Below are positions 1-9,660 of a DNA stretch of 64,000 nucleotides, one piece after another (position 1 is the stretch's first letter; each line of letters opens with the position of its first letter). Below the pieces are notes generated by a model. It was not told the origin of the DNA, searched no databases, and saw nothing but the letters and a program-made list of their open reading frames with translations. The position numbers were made by a program, and so were the translations under genes. Source of the DNA: Pseudoalteromonas viridis (GTDB taxonomy: Bacteria; Pseudomonadota; Gammaproteobacteria; Enterobacterales; Alteromonadaceae); NCBI RefSeq assembly GCF_017742995.1, contig NZ_CP072425.1, forward strand, positions 2,976,001-3,040,000, in the 5' to 3' direction.

Positions 1-1764
<1,764 letters not shown>

Positions 1765-1849
1765 TACAACGCCAAAGTGGTTTTGTTTGTTAGAAGTTAA
1801 GAAATAAAGTAGACGAAAGAATTTAATACGCTTTTCCAGATTTTAGTGA

Positions 1850-1865
1850 GACGTTGATAAACGTC
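1850..1865 (+). other. Small stem in the 23S-5S spacer
   Basis: GACGTT-GATA-AACGTC forms a 6-bp perfect hairpin in the 115-base spacer between 23S and 5S. It may be part of a precursor-processing stem. No tRNA gene is seen in this spacer. Confidence 0.4.
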
Positions 1866-1880
1866 TTGCACAACAGTTTA

Positions 1881-1998
1881 TGCTTGGTAACCATAGCGTT
1901 TTGGAACCACCTGACTCCATGCCGAACTCAGTAGTGAAACGAAATAGCGCCGATGATAGTGTGGGGTTTCCCATGTGAAAGTAGGACATTGCCAAGCT
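1881..1998 (+). rRNA. rrf: 5S ribosomal RNA
   Basis: A full-length 5S rRNA gene of about 118 bases. The 5' TGCTTGG pairs with the 3' CCAAGC to form helix I. The internal blocks CCACCTGACTCCATGCCGAA, CTCAGTAGTGAAACG and GATGATAGTGTGGGG match the conserved loop regions of gammaproteobacterial 5S RNA. It is transcribed with the 23S gene upstream and is followed directly by an intrinsic terminator. Its last about 27 bases recur four more times downstream. Confidence 0.95.
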
Positions 1999-2009
1999 CC
2001 TAATAAAAG

Positions 2010-2040
2010 AAACCCGCTGCAGAAATGCAGCGGGTTTTTT
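2010..2040 (+). terminator. rrn operon intrinsic terminator
   Basis: An 11-bp perfect stem (AACCCGCTGCA / TGCAGCGGGTT) with a GAAA tetraloop is followed by a T-run, 12 bases after the 5S 3' end. This is a textbook Rho-independent terminator for the rRNA operon. Confidence 0.93.
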
Positions 2041-2107
2041 GCTATGTGCGATTAAGAAAGTGCTGATGAGCTGTAGCTGTAGATAGAATAGCATCGCCTA
2101 TTCATCC

Positions 2108-2252
2108 ATGAAGCTGGGTCCCATCGCGCATCCCTGCGCTCATCTCAATGAGCTGCGAAGCGTTGCTTCGGTCTCATTTCGTCCATGTGAAAGTAGGACA
2201 TCGCCAGGGCCTTATAAGAGAAACCCGTTGCAGCAATGCAGCGGGTTTTTTG
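2108..2252 (+). repeat. Repeat unit alpha-1: small-hairpin core, 5S 3' end, terminator
   Basis: The unit begins ATGAAGCTGGGTCCCATCG and holds three small hairpins (GCGCA-TCCC-TGCGC, CTCAT-CTCA-ATGAG, GAAGC-GTT-GCTTC). It then fuses to a copy of the 5S 3' end (CCATGTGAAAGTAGGACATC at 2183-2202). A terminator follows at 2222-2252: an 11-bp stem with one G-T pair, a GCAA loop and a T-run. The 5S tail keeps the sequence context seen in the real gene, which suggests duplication of rrn-distal DNA. No convincing gene is present on either strand. Confidence 0.8.
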
Positions 2253-2260
2253 CGTTTGGA

Positions 2261-2498
2261 GTAAAGTACTTCCATGTAGTATCTCCCCTTCGCGCATCCA
2301 TGCGCTCACTTCCTCGAACTGCGAAGCGTTGCTTCGGTTTCTCGTCACCCAAACTCAGTAGTGAAACGAAATAGCCGAAGGGTCGGCCCCGGCCGATGAT
2401 AGTGTGTGGGGCGGACGGCGAGTCTTTCCCATGTGAAAGTAGGACATCGCCAGGGCCTTATAAGAGAAACCCGTTGCAGCAATGCAGCGGGTTTTTTT
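2261..2498 (+). repeat. Repeat unit beta-1 with an expanded 5S fragment and terminator
   Basis: The unit opens with a different leader (GTAAAGTACTTCCATGTAGT), then a core related to alpha with hairpins GCGCAT-CC-ATGCGC and GAAGC-GTT-GCTTC. At 2352-2453 it carries the 3' two-thirds of a 5S gene (ACTCAGTAGTGAAACGAAAT, then GATGATAGTGTG, then CCATGTGAAAGTAGGACATC). GC-rich insertions sit after AAATAGC and after GTGTGTGGGG. A terminator follows at 2468-2498 (11-bp stem, GCAA loop, T-run). The 5S part is best read as a decayed, expanded 5S pseudogene. Confidence 0.78.
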
Positions 2499-2549
2499 CT
2501 ATGTGCGATTTAAAAAAGTTGTAGAAAGAGCGGCGTTGTCTGTTCATCC

Positions 2550-2694
2550 ATGAAGCTGGGTCCCATCGCGCGTCCTTGCGCTCATCTCAATGAGCTGCGA
2601 AGCGGTGCTTCGGTCTCATTTCGTCCATGTGAAAGTAGGACATTGCCAAGCTCCTAATTAAAGAAAGCCCGATTCGAAAGAGTCGGGCTTTTTT
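2550..2694 (+). repeat. Repeat unit alpha-2: small-hairpin core, 5S 3' end, terminator
   Basis: Same architecture as alpha-1, with paired changes: the first hairpin reads GCGCG-TCCT-TGCGC and the last GAAGC-GGT-GCTTC. The 5S tail starts at 2625 and keeps GCCAAGCTCCTAAT, as after the real 5S gene. The terminator at 2665-2694 is a second type: stem AAGCCCGATTC / GAGTCGGGCTT, loop GAAA, T-run. Confidence 0.8.
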
Positions 2695-2755
2695 GCGTTT
2701 TGAATTTAAAAAATCGTCGATGAGCTGTAGACAGAATGGTGTTGTCTATTCATCC

Positions 2756-2901
2756 ATGAAGCTGGGTCCCATCGCGCATCCCTGCGCTCATCTCAATGAG
2801 CTGCGAAGCGTTGCTTCGGTCTCATTTCGTCCATGTGAAAGTAGGACATTGCCAAGCGCCAAATAAAAGAAAGCCCGATTCGAAAGAGTCGGGCTTTTTT
2901 T
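2756..2901 (+). repeat. Repeat unit alpha-3: small-hairpin core, 5S 3' end, terminator
   Basis: The core is nearly identical to alpha-1 (GCGCA / TGCGC and GAAGC-GTT-GCTTC), but the terminator at 2871-2901 is of the AAGCCCGATTC / GAGTCGGGCTT type seen in alpha-2. The 5S tail is at 2831-2856. This mix of core and terminator types points to recombination between units. Confidence 0.8.
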
Positions 2902-2910
2902 GCGTCTGAA

Positions 2911-2999
2911 GTAAAGTACTTCCATGTAGTATCTCCCCTTCGCGCGTCCTTGCGCTCACTTCCTCGAACTGCGAAGCGGTGCTTCGGTCGCAATTCACC
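2911..2999 (+). repeat. Repeat unit beta-2, truncated, no 5S tail
   Basis: This repeats the beta leader (GTAAAGTACTTCCATGTAGT) and core but lacks the 5S fragment and terminator. It carries the GCGCG-TCCT-TGCGC / GAAGC-GGT-GCTTC haplotype of alpha-2. It ends about 50 bases before the stop codon of the convergent sugar dehydrogenase gene. Confidence 0.75.
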
Positions 3000-3046
3000 C
3001 TTGCGCAAAGGCTGAGCTAAAGCTCGACTTTACAATGATAAAGTCG

Positions 3047-4183
3047 CTACTTTGCTTTGGGCACTACTTTATATATACCGCTGCCATCGATACCAAGATA
3101 TAAGTCGCCGTTGGGGTGGGTGGCTATGCTGCGCACGCGCCCGGCACCTTCGAATAGTTTACTGTGGCCGACCACTTTATTGCCATCAAGTTCGACCAAG
3201 ACCAAATGGGCGAATTTCATTGCGCCAACAACCAGATGACCTTGCCATTGGGGGTATTTGTCGCTGGTTATGAATTCCATGCCGGATGGCGCGATTGAAG
3301 GGACCCACACCCAGTCAGGTTGTTGCATACCGGCACGCGTGGTTTCATCGGTGATCTTGGTGCCGTTGTAGTTGATCCCATAAGTGATCACGGGCCAGCC
3401 ATAGTTTAGCCCGGGCTTAATGATATTGATTTCATCACCGCCACGGGGGCCATGTTCATGGGTCCAGATCTCGCCCGTTAGCGGGTGCATGGCCATGCCC
3501 TGTGGATTTCGATGCCCATAGGAATAGATACTCTTACGCGCATCTTTTTGCTTTGCAAAGGGGTTAGAGTCAGGGATAGTGCCATCGGCGTTGATACGAT
3601 GAATTTTACCTGCATCGTGGTCCAGGCGCTGAGGATGTACATCGCGGTTTCCCCGGTCGCCGATTGAAAAATACAGGTAGCCTTCTTTATCAAACTCAAT
3701 ACGTGAGCCGAAGTGAAATGACGGTTTGGTATTTGGGAAGCCATCAAATATCAGCTGTTTATCAACTAACTTCATGTCTTTCAGGCGAGCACGCATAATA
3801 GAGGTGTTGCTGCCTTTCTCTTCGCCTTCAAAGCCAGAATAAGAAAAGTAGATCCAGCCATTCTTTGCGTAGTTCGGGTCAATCTCTATATCCAGCAGGC
3901 CACCCTGGCGCTCGGCATGCACCTCCGGAACGCCCTCAATTGGCTTGTCGAGCAATTTTCCTTCTTTAATCATGCGTAGCTGACCTGACCTATCGGTCAC
4001 CAGTAATTCTGTGTCATTTAGCCACACCATGCCCCAGGGGATCTGAATGCCTTTGGCTACCAGTTCCAGTTGATAGTCATTGGCGCTTTTTGCAACCGGG
4101 ATGGTTTGCGGCTCCACTGCCGCAGCCGCCTGGGAAGAAATAAAAATTAAGCTTAACGCAATCTTGTTTAGTGTTTTTTTCAT
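3047..4183 (-). CDS. Periplasmic PQQ-dependent aldose sugar dehydrogenase (Asd/YliI-like)
   Basis: A 378-residue protein with a signal peptide (MKKTLNKIALSLIFISSQAAAA, cleavage near residue 21), so it acts in the periplasm. The rest is a glucose/sorbosone dehydrogenase beta-propeller: IPWGMVWLNDTELLVTDRSG near residue 48, YGHRNPQGMAMHP near 222, and THEHGPRGGDEIN with GLNYGWPVITYG after it. Family members oxidise aldose sugars with PQQ and pass electrons to the respiratory chain. No PQQ synthesis genes are in the window, so cofactor supply cannot be judged. The gene stands alone and runs toward the rrn operon. The exact substrate is unknown. Confidence 0.85.
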   Translation of the reverse strand: MKKTLNKIALSLIFISSQAAAAVEPQTIPVAKSANDYQLELVAKGIQIPWGMVWLNDTELLVTDRSGQLRMIKEGKLLDKPIEGVPEVHAERQGGLLDIEIDPNYAKNGWIYFSYSGFEGEEKGSNTSIMRARLKDMKLVDKQLIFDGFPNTKPSFHFGSRIEFDKEGYLYFSIGDRGNRDVHPQRLDHDAGKIHRINADGTIPDSNPFAKQKDARKSIYSYGHRNPQGMAMHPLTGEIWTHEHGPRGGDEINIIKPGLNYGWPVITYGINYNGTKITDETTRAGMQQPDWVWVPSIAPSGMEFITSDKYPQWQGHLVVGAMKFAHLVLVELDGNKVVGHSKLFEGAGRVRSIATHPNGDLYLGIDGSGIYKVVPKAK

Positions 4184-4629
4184 ACTTGCTCAACTTTAGT
4201 CGACAATTAGATAGTCACAGGTTAGCGCGTTTTTCTGATAAATGTCAGCAGCTGCGGTAAGTAACGGGCAGGTAAAAACGAGTTGTGTGCGCGCTTTTTG
4301 CGCAAACGCGTTGCCGAGGGCGGAATATCGCCGGGCTGAGAAAATAACTGAATCAGACTAACGAATCTTTAACTTTACCTTCAAGTTGCACCAAATGTTA
4401 AAGGTTAAGTTTATGATATTTGTAGAAATTTAGGAGGTGGTCAGAAGCGTGTTAGCGCTGTCAGCAAAACAGCCTGACTGCATTTTCACTACATATTTTA
4501 CAAACAGAAACGCCCATTTCAATGTGCTTTACACCCCTTACATTCGTTCGAATTTCTTTAATTTGAACGTGTCAGCGTTGTCATATAGGCTTGCGCGAAT
4601 TTTTTAGCTTTACCCCGGAATTTATACCT
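4184..4629. other. Divergent intergenic region, nothing firm
   Basis: 446 bases between the divergent sugar dehydrogenase and porin genes. It must hold both promoters, but no convincing -35/-10 pair or operator palindrome was found by eye. It contains a GC-rich stretch (GCGCGCTTTTTGCGCAAACGCG near 4289-4311) that could form a weak hairpin. Confidence 0.4.
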
Positions 4630-5871
4630 ATGTCATTTAGTGCCCGACATACTGTTTTGCTCTCAAGCGCCTTACTGATTGGCTCTTCGCATGTGTACGC
4701 CAATACCACAGAGCTGGACACACTTAAGCGTGAATTGGCCAGCCTGGAAGATAAAGTGGCTCAGCTCGAGTCAGCTACAAAGAATGCAGATACATCCACA
4801 GAGACACCAGAGAAGGGGGTTCAGGTCGGCGGAGCTGTCCGTTTTAACTATGGCATGAACTCTTACGATCAGGACAGTGAGCGCCGCGGTGGCGATATTG
4901 ACTTTGATCTTGTGCGTATCAATTTATCTGGCGAAGTGGCTGATATTGGGATCAATGCAGAGGTACGTTTTCACGATTATATGCGCGTCGTGAAGTTTGC
5001 CTATCTGGACTATGATATTACGCCGCAGTGGCAGGCTCAGCTGGGTCTGGCACCAGTTCCATTTGGCAATACGCCGGTTGCGTCGCACAGCTATTTTATG
5101 ACGCCAAACTACTTTGTCGGTCTCGAAGAGGACTACGATTTGGGTTTGGTATTCAAGCGAGCCATGAAGGATAACTGGCAGCTTGATCTGGCATTTTTTA
5201 AAAATGATGACCATGGTGGGATAGATGGCTCGGCAGAAGATCGCAAAGATCGTTACTCGGTGGATATTGTCGGGTTGCGTAGCGCCGGTGAAGGCTTCTA
5301 TGACGCACCAGGCCAAAAGCTGGCTGAGTACAACACCCTGGTCGGACGCTTTGCTTATCAGATTGAACATGCACTGGGTGAAACTCAATTCGGCCTGTCA
5401 GCGCTGCATGGTGGCCTGGATAATGGTATTAACCGTGCCGGTGATTATCAGGCCTGGGCGGTGCATGCTTCTAACCGTTACGAACAATGGTATTTCCACC
5501 TTCAGCATACTGAGTACGACTATCAGGTAGATGAATCGACCCAGCTAGTGGTTGCTGCGAACGCCATGTACGACACCATAGCAACAAAAGCTGCATCGAC
5601 AACGCTAGGTATCTCCTATGACATGAAGGTGACCTTAGGCCCAGTATCACAGTTAACGCTGTATAACGACTTTGGTGTGATGCACGATAAATCAGATGAC
5701 AGTGCGAATACCTGGATGAATATCACGGGTATGTCTGTGGCAGCCGGTCCTGTATTTGCTTATATTGACCTGGTACACGCCAAGAACCAGCCCTTTGTGG
5801 GCGGCACGCTGGTCGGTGACAGCGATGATTTTGAGCGCCGCTTTAACGTTAATATCGGTTACTATTTTTAA
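4630..5871 (+). CDS. OprO/OprP-family outer-membrane porin
   Basis: A 413-residue outer-membrane beta-barrel protein. The start at 4630 puts a clean signal peptide at the N-terminus (MSFSARHTVLLSSALL...SSHVYA). The frame is open 13 codons upstream, but that would place extra residues before it. Next comes a short coiled-coil (LDTLKRELASLEDKVAQLES, residues about 28-47) typical of trimeric porins. Then follows a barrel with FDLVRINLSGEV, GLAPVPFGNTPVASHSYF and a C-terminal NVNIGYYF ending in Phe, the outer-membrane assembly signal. The OprO/OprP family is best known for phosphate and polyphosphate; marine homologues may have other substrates. Closeness to the hydroxyproline genes is suggestive only. 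Confidence 0.82.
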   Translation: MSFSARHTVLLSSALLIGSSHVYANTTELDTLKRELASLEDKVAQLESATKNADTSTETPEKGVQVGGAVRFNYGMNSYDQDSERRGGDIDFDLVRINLSGEVADIGINAEVRFHDYMRVVKFAYLDYDITPQWQAQLGLAPVPFGNTPVASHSYFMTPNYFVGLEEDYDLGLVFKRAMKDNWQLDLAFFKNDDHGGIDGSAEDRKDRYSVDIVGLRSAGEGFYDAPGQKLAEYNTLVGRFAYQIEHALGETQFGLSALHGGLDNGINRAGDYQAWAVHASNRYEQWYFHLQHTEYDYQVDESTQLVVAANAMYDTIATKAASTTLGISYDMKVTLGPVSQLTLYNDFGVMHDKSDDSANTWMNITGMSVAAGPVFAYIDLVHAKNQPFVGGTLVGDSDDFERRFNVNIGYYF

Positions 5872-6001
5872 TCGGATACTTTGATCTTGTATGGTGGCGT
5901 TGAACTTGACTGGGTAAATCATTACCCGGATTCTAGTTCGTCGCTGTTTTGACCTGCGTGCAAAGTAGTTGACGTTGAGGTACCCAAAGCGAGGAAGCCA
6001 G

Positions 6002-6028
6002 CTGACGCCATGAATAACATGGCGTCAG
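6002..6028. terminator. Hairpin between convergent porin and peptidase genes
   Basis: CTGACGCCATG-AATAA-CATGGCGTCAG is an 11-bp perfect stem with a 5-base loop, placed between two convergent genes. Neither side has a clear T-run, so it may be a weak bidirectional terminator or an mRNA-end stabiliser. Confidence 0.5.
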
Positions 6029-6035
6029 GTATAAA

Positions 6036-7250
6036 TTACTTTTCCAGACCAAACGGATCGTCAATCGTGTGGGCAGGCTCGGTAAACCACTTTGGTCCGT
6101 CTGGTGTCATATAGAAATGATCTTCCAGTCTTACCCCAAATTCGCCGGGTAATACCAGCATAGGTTCATTGGAAAAGCACATGCCAGCTGCCAGTGGCTG
6201 CGGGTTGTCCTTTACTAAATAGGGCCACTCATGAATATCCAGGCCGATACCGTGTCCAGTGCGGTGCGGACAGCCTGGTAACTGATAATCAGGACCCAGT
6301 CCCTGATCAGCCAGATAGCTGCGTGCGGCAAAGTCCACATCACCACAGGGGGTGCCTATTTGGGCCGCTTCAAATGCCGCAAGCTGGGCATTTTTTTCGT
6401 GTTGCCACATGGTACGCTGACGCGCCGTTGGCTCGCCGAATACATAAGTGCGGGTGATATCACTCAGGTAACCATGTAGTTTACAGCCGGTGTCTATCAG
6501 TACAACGTCTCCCTGTTTTAGCGTTTGCGGATCTTTTACGCCATGCGGGAAGGAGCTGGCGGTACCAAACAGTACGATACAAAAGTAGTTTCCTGTGGCG
6601 CCGACCTTGCGATGTGCTTCATTGATAAATGCTTCTACTTCAGTGGTGGTGATCCCTTCATGGAGTATTGAAGCCGCCGCTTTATGCACTTCAAGGGTCA
6701 TGTCCATTGCCCGTTGGATCAACGCAAGTTCAGAGGCAGACTTATGCATCCGGCAATGGGCCGTAACGCATTTGGCGTTGATAAGCGTAAGCGCAGGCCC
6801 TGCCTGGCGGATGCCATCAGCAATGAAAAAGGCGGCGCTTTCATCAATGCCCAAAGTGGCATCGGGTGCAATGTTCAACTCGTTGAGTACGTTGACGAGC
6901 AAGCTGTAAGGCGATTGCTCTTCCTGCCAGGTATGCATTGGTCCCTCAATGATCTGGTAGTCCTTGATTGAGCCGACTTCAAAAAAGGGCACGATAAACT
7001 GCACGTCCCCTTGCGCTGGCAAAATAGCCCCCACCATGCGCTCACTCGGATACCATTGTAAGCCGGTAAAATACTTCAGGTTGGTACCAGCATTGAGATA
7101 AACGGCTGCGATATTGTGCTGCTGCATATACGCTTGCGCTGTTTCTATACGCTGTTGATACTCCTCGGGTTTAATGGCGACAACGTCTTGTGTCATGTCT
7201 GTGAGTGCAGCCAGTGCCGCTTCCCGGTTTTGATAACCTATGCCTTTCAT
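6036..7250 (-). CDS. M24 family Xaa-Pro peptidase (prolidase-like)
   Basis: A 404-residue cytosolic metallopeptidase of the pita-bread fold (M24). Metal ligands are visible: Asp253 and Asp264 in DTGCKLHGYLSDITRTY, the His of PHRTGHGIGLDIHE, and the Glu residues of SNEPML and VRLEDHFYM. The start at 7250 (MKGIGYQNR) has CAGGAA seven bases upstream; the longer frame would overlap the oxidase gene. It lies 22 bases after the D-hydroxyproline oxidase gene in the same direction. M24 enzymes cleave next to proline, so the inferred role is to release hydroxyproline or proline from collagen-like peptides. Creatinase-type enzymes share the fold, so the substrate remains inferred. Confidence 0.85.
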   Translation of the reverse strand: MKGIGYQNREAALAALTDMTQDVVAIKPEEYQQRIETAQAYMQQHNIAAVYLNAGTNLKYFTGLQWYPSERMVGAILPAQGDVQFIVPFFEVGSIKDYQIIEGPMHTWQEEQSPYSLLVNVLNELNIAPDATLGIDESAAFFIADGIRQAGPALTLINAKCVTAHCRMHKSASELALIQRAMDMTLEVHKAAASILHEGITTTEVEAFINEAHRKVGATGNYFCIVLFGTASSFPHGVKDPQTLKQGDVVLIDTGCKLHGYLSDITRTYVFGEPTARQRTMWQHEKNAQLAAFEAAQIGTPCGDVDFAARSYLADQGLGPDYQLPGCPHRTGHGIGLDIHEWPYLVKDNPQPLAAGMCFSNEPMLVLPGEFGVRLEDHFYMTPDGPKWFTEPAHTIDDPFGLEK

Positions 7251-7272
7251 AGAGATTCCTGTTCGTGAGTCG

Positions 7273-8538
7273 TTATTGAAAACGCGCAATATTGTAGGGG
7301 CCAATATCCAGCGTTGTGGTTTGATTTGCAATGCACTGTGCGATGAGCTCACTGGTGATTGCGGCCTGGGTCAGGCCCAGATGCTGATGTCCCAGTGCAA
7401 AGTAAATATTTGAATGATTTGGTGCCGGTCCAATCACAGGCAAAGAATCGGGTAGTGAAGGGCGCGGTCCCATCCAGTGCTCGCCCTGACTTAGCCGCCC
7501 ACTGTTCTGTAATAGCGCTTTTGCATGTGTCAGCAAGATTTCGGCTCGCTCATAATTAGGTGGGCCGTCCAGCCCTGCAAATTCCACCGTGCCAGCCAGG
7601 CGCAGACCATGTTGCATGGGAGTCATAATAAATTGGCGATCTGCCGAGGCCACGGGTCGGCTGAGGTTGTCTATGGCAGGCAACATATTGTGATAGCCGC
7701 GCTCTGCTTCAATGGGCAGTTTGTAGCCCAGCTGTTTACACAGTATTTTGCTCCAGGCTCCGGTTGCCAAAACCAATTTGTCGAAGCCGTGGCTACCGTG
7801 TGTTTGCGTAGTCACTTGTACTCGGGGCAGACTGGTGTGCCCTGTGGCACTTTCACAGGGGGTTATTTTGGTCACAGCGGCTTTGACAAACTGACCACCC
7901 AGGGCGATAAACGCTTGATATAAAGTCTGGCTCAGCTGATACGGATCGGGGGTGTGGCCGACCTCAGTAAAGTAAAGCGCATATTGAATACGCGCGCTTA
8001 ATTCAGGTTCAAGAGTACGTAATTGTTCACTGTCCAGTAGCTCAACGGCCACACCTTGCTGTTGATACTTAGACTGTACGCCTCGGATCTCATCGACTCT
8101 GTTATGTTCAAAAGTCAGCAAGCTGCCGCGCAAGTGAATATTGTGTTCAAACTCATCCTGCAATAGTCGCCTGAATGCGGGCAGGGCGGCTTCATTGAGC
8201 GCTCGCAGTGCCCGGGTATGATGCTTAAAACGCCTCGGCAACATATTCAGACAAAAGCGACTGAGCCAGGGCAGTGCCCTGAAAAAATACTGATGATCAA
8301 TTCTGAGCGGGCTGAGTTTATCCAGCAGCATAGCCGGGATGCGGGGCAGTAAGGCTTTATCGGCAAGCGGGAACACCTGCTCTGTAGCAAAGTGGCCGGC
8401 ATTACCGCGTGAACATTGCTCGCCAATCCCCGCCGGGTCGTACAGGGTAACCTGATATCCCTGACGTGTGAGCTGCAAGGCATTGCACAGGCCCACCACA
8501 CCGGCGCCCACAACTGCAATTTGAAGTGCATGTGTCAT
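7273..8538 (-). CDS. FAD-dependent D-hydroxyproline/D-amino-acid dehydrogenase (DadA-like)
   Basis: A 421-residue DAO-family flavoprotein. The N-terminal dinucleotide fold is AVVGAGVVGLCNALQLTRQGYQVTLYD (residues 8-34, GxGxxG), and the C-terminal FAD site is MGPRPSLPDSLPVIGPAP with GHQHLGLTQAA. Beside a hydroxyproline epimerase and deaminase it should oxidise cis-4-hydroxy-D-proline to pyrroline-4-hydroxy-2-carboxylate. It is a single-subunit enzyme, unlike the multi-subunit LhpBEF type of some pseudomonads. It is the first gene of the leftward pair with the M24 peptidase and is divergent from the deaminase-epimerase-dehydrogenase genes. A general D-amino-acid dehydrogenase is the alternative. 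Confidence 0.85.
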   Translation of the reverse strand: MTHALQIAVVGAGVVGLCNALQLTRQGYQVTLYDPAGIGEQCSRGNAGHFATEQVFPLADKALLPRIPAMLLDKLSPLRIDHQYFFRALPWLSRFCLNMLPRRFKHHTRALRALNEAALPAFRRLLQDEFEHNIHLRGSLLTFEHNRVDEIRGVQSKYQQQGVAVELLDSEQLRTLEPELSARIQYALYFTEVGHTPDPYQLSQTLYQAFIALGGQFVKAAVTKITPCESATGHTSLPRVQVTTQTHGSHGFDKLVLATGAWSKILCKQLGYKLPIEAERGYHNMLPAIDNLSRPVASADRQFIMTPMQHGLRLAGTVEFAGLDGPPNYERAEILLTHAKALLQNSGRLSQGEHWMGPRPSLPDSLPVIGPAPNHSNIYFALGHQHLGLTQAAITSELIAQCIANQTTTLDIGPYNIARFQ

Positions 8539-8741
8539 TTTTATTCTCGTTTGTCAGATTGCATTTTACCAACCAGATGCCATGGTAAAGCCGGTCAAAA
8601 AATAAACCTTATAACTTACAGAGGGTTATTAACTCGATTAACCCAACTTGAGACATTCTGGCAATTTTATTAAATTTGGATATTGATTATTGTATACAAT
8701 ATACCTATGATGGCAAGCACAAACTAAGTAGAGGGCTTACC
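8539..8741. promoter_or_regulatory. Divergent control region of the hydroxyproline locus
   Basis: 203 bases separate the leftward oxidase/peptidase genes from the rightward deaminase/epimerase/dehydrogenase genes. The region is AT-rich and holds the perfect palindrome at 8689-8700. It presumably carries both promoters, though no strong -35/-10 pair is clear by eye. Confidence 0.6.
8689..8700. promoter_or_regulatory. Candidate GntR/FCD operator ATTGTATACAAT
   Basis: ATTGTATACAAT is a perfect 12-bp palindrome lying 41 bases before the deaminase start codon. It contains the GTATAC core typical of FadR-subfamily GntR operators. A GntR/FCD regulator gene sits at the end of the locus (12394-13062), so it is the obvious candidate to bind here. 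The site is about 150 bases from the divergent oxidase start and could control both arms. Confidence 0.7.
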
Positions 8742-9656
8742 ATGAAAGTAAATTGGCAGGGTGTTTATCCCGCAGTAACGACTCAGTTTAATGATGACGA
8801 AAGCATTAACTTTGAGACCACCAAAAGCATGATCAACACCCTGATTGAAGAGGGTGTCCACGGCATCATTGTATTAGGCACAGTAGGTGAAAACTGCTCG
8901 CTCCGTGCTGAGGAAAAACGCGAAGTGTTACGCGCAGCAAAAGACGTGGTTGCCGGGCGTGTGCCGCTGATCTCTGGTGTGGCAGAAACCACCACCGCAT
9001 TGGCTGTTGAGTTTGTCCGCGACGCACAAGAAATTGGGGTAGATGGCTATATGGTACTGCCAGGCATGGTGTATCGCTCAACGGAGCGCGAAGCCATCCA
9101 TCATTATCAGCAGGTTGCCCGCAATACCCGTTTGCCAATCATGATCTACAACAACCCGGTGACTTATGGCGTAGATGTGTCTATTGAAGGTATGAAAGTG
9201 CTGGCAGAAGAAGCCAATATCGTATCGGTCAAAGAAGCAACGGAAGATACGCGCAGAATAAGCGAACTCTTCTCAGCCTTTGGCGATCGTTACGTGGTAT
9301 TCGGTGGTGTGGATGACATTGCGCTCGAGAGCTTAATGCTGGGCGCAACAGGCTGGATCTCTGGCCTGACTAACGTGTTCCCACGCGAGTCCGTGGCTAT
9401 TTATAAGCTGGCGCAGCAGGGCCGTTATGAAGAAGCCCGTGAGCTGTGGCGCTGGTTCCTGCCTTTGCTTCGTCTGGATACTATTCCCACTTTGGTACAG
9501 TGCATCAAATACGCCGAACAGCTGGCTGGCCGTGGCAGTGAAGTCACACGTTCACCGCGCTTACCATTGACGGAGGACGAAAAAGCTTACGTACGTCGCT
9601 TGTATGATGAGGCTGTGACCAACCGGATTGATCTGAGCAAATTTAATCTGGATTAA
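8742..9656 (+). CDS. Pyrroline-4-hydroxy-2-carboxylate deaminase (DapA/NAL family)
   Basis: A 304-residue class I aldolase-fold enzyme of the dihydrodipicolinate synthase family. The Schiff-base lysine is Lys164 (SVKEATED) and the partner tyrosine Tyr136 (IMIYNNPVTYG). GTVGENCSL carries the family's substrate-binding loop. The start at 8742 (MKVNWQG) has GAGG eight bases upstream and aligns with family N-termini; the open frame extends 22 codons further into the operator region. In hydroxyproline catabolism the enzyme converts pyrroline-4-hydroxy-2-carboxylate to 2-oxoglutarate semialdehyde and ammonia. The epimerase gene follows after 4 bases, which supports this function over lysine biosynthesis. 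Confidence 0.88.
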   Translation: MKVNWQGVYPAVTTQFNDDESINFETTKSMINTLIEEGVHGIIVLGTVGENCSLRAEEKREVLRAAKDVVAGRVPLISGVAETTTALAVEFVRDAQEIGVDGYMVLPGMVYRSTEREAIHHYQQVARNTRLPIMIYNNPVTYGVDVSIEGMKVLAEEANIVSVKEATEDTRRISELFSAFGDRYVVFGGVDDIALESLMLGATGWISGLTNVFPRESVAIYKLAQQGRYEEARELWRWFLPLLRLDTIPTLVQCIKYAEQLAGRGSEVTRSPRLPLTEDEKAYVRRLYDEAVTNRIDLSKFNLD

Positions 9657-9660
9657 GCCT

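Noticed and set aside
2108..2999. CRISPR-like array
   Set aside because: Repeats are long, of two types, contain terminators and 5S pieces, and are not separated by unique spacers of uniform length; no cas genes are nearby.
2145..3008. Minus-strand open frames containing the repeated peptide MSYFHMDEMRPKQRFAAH
   Set aside because: They are antisense reads through the 5S fragments and hairpin cores; the repeated peptide follows from the repeated DNA, and there is no ribosome site or codon signal.
1765..3046. tRNA gene next to 5S
   Set aside because: No cloverleaf, TTC-loop motif or CCA end was found in the spacer or after the 5S gene.
4924..5388. 154-codon minus-strand frame opposite the porin
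   Set aside because: Fully antisense to a well-supported porin gene, with no ribosome site and no recognisable protein.
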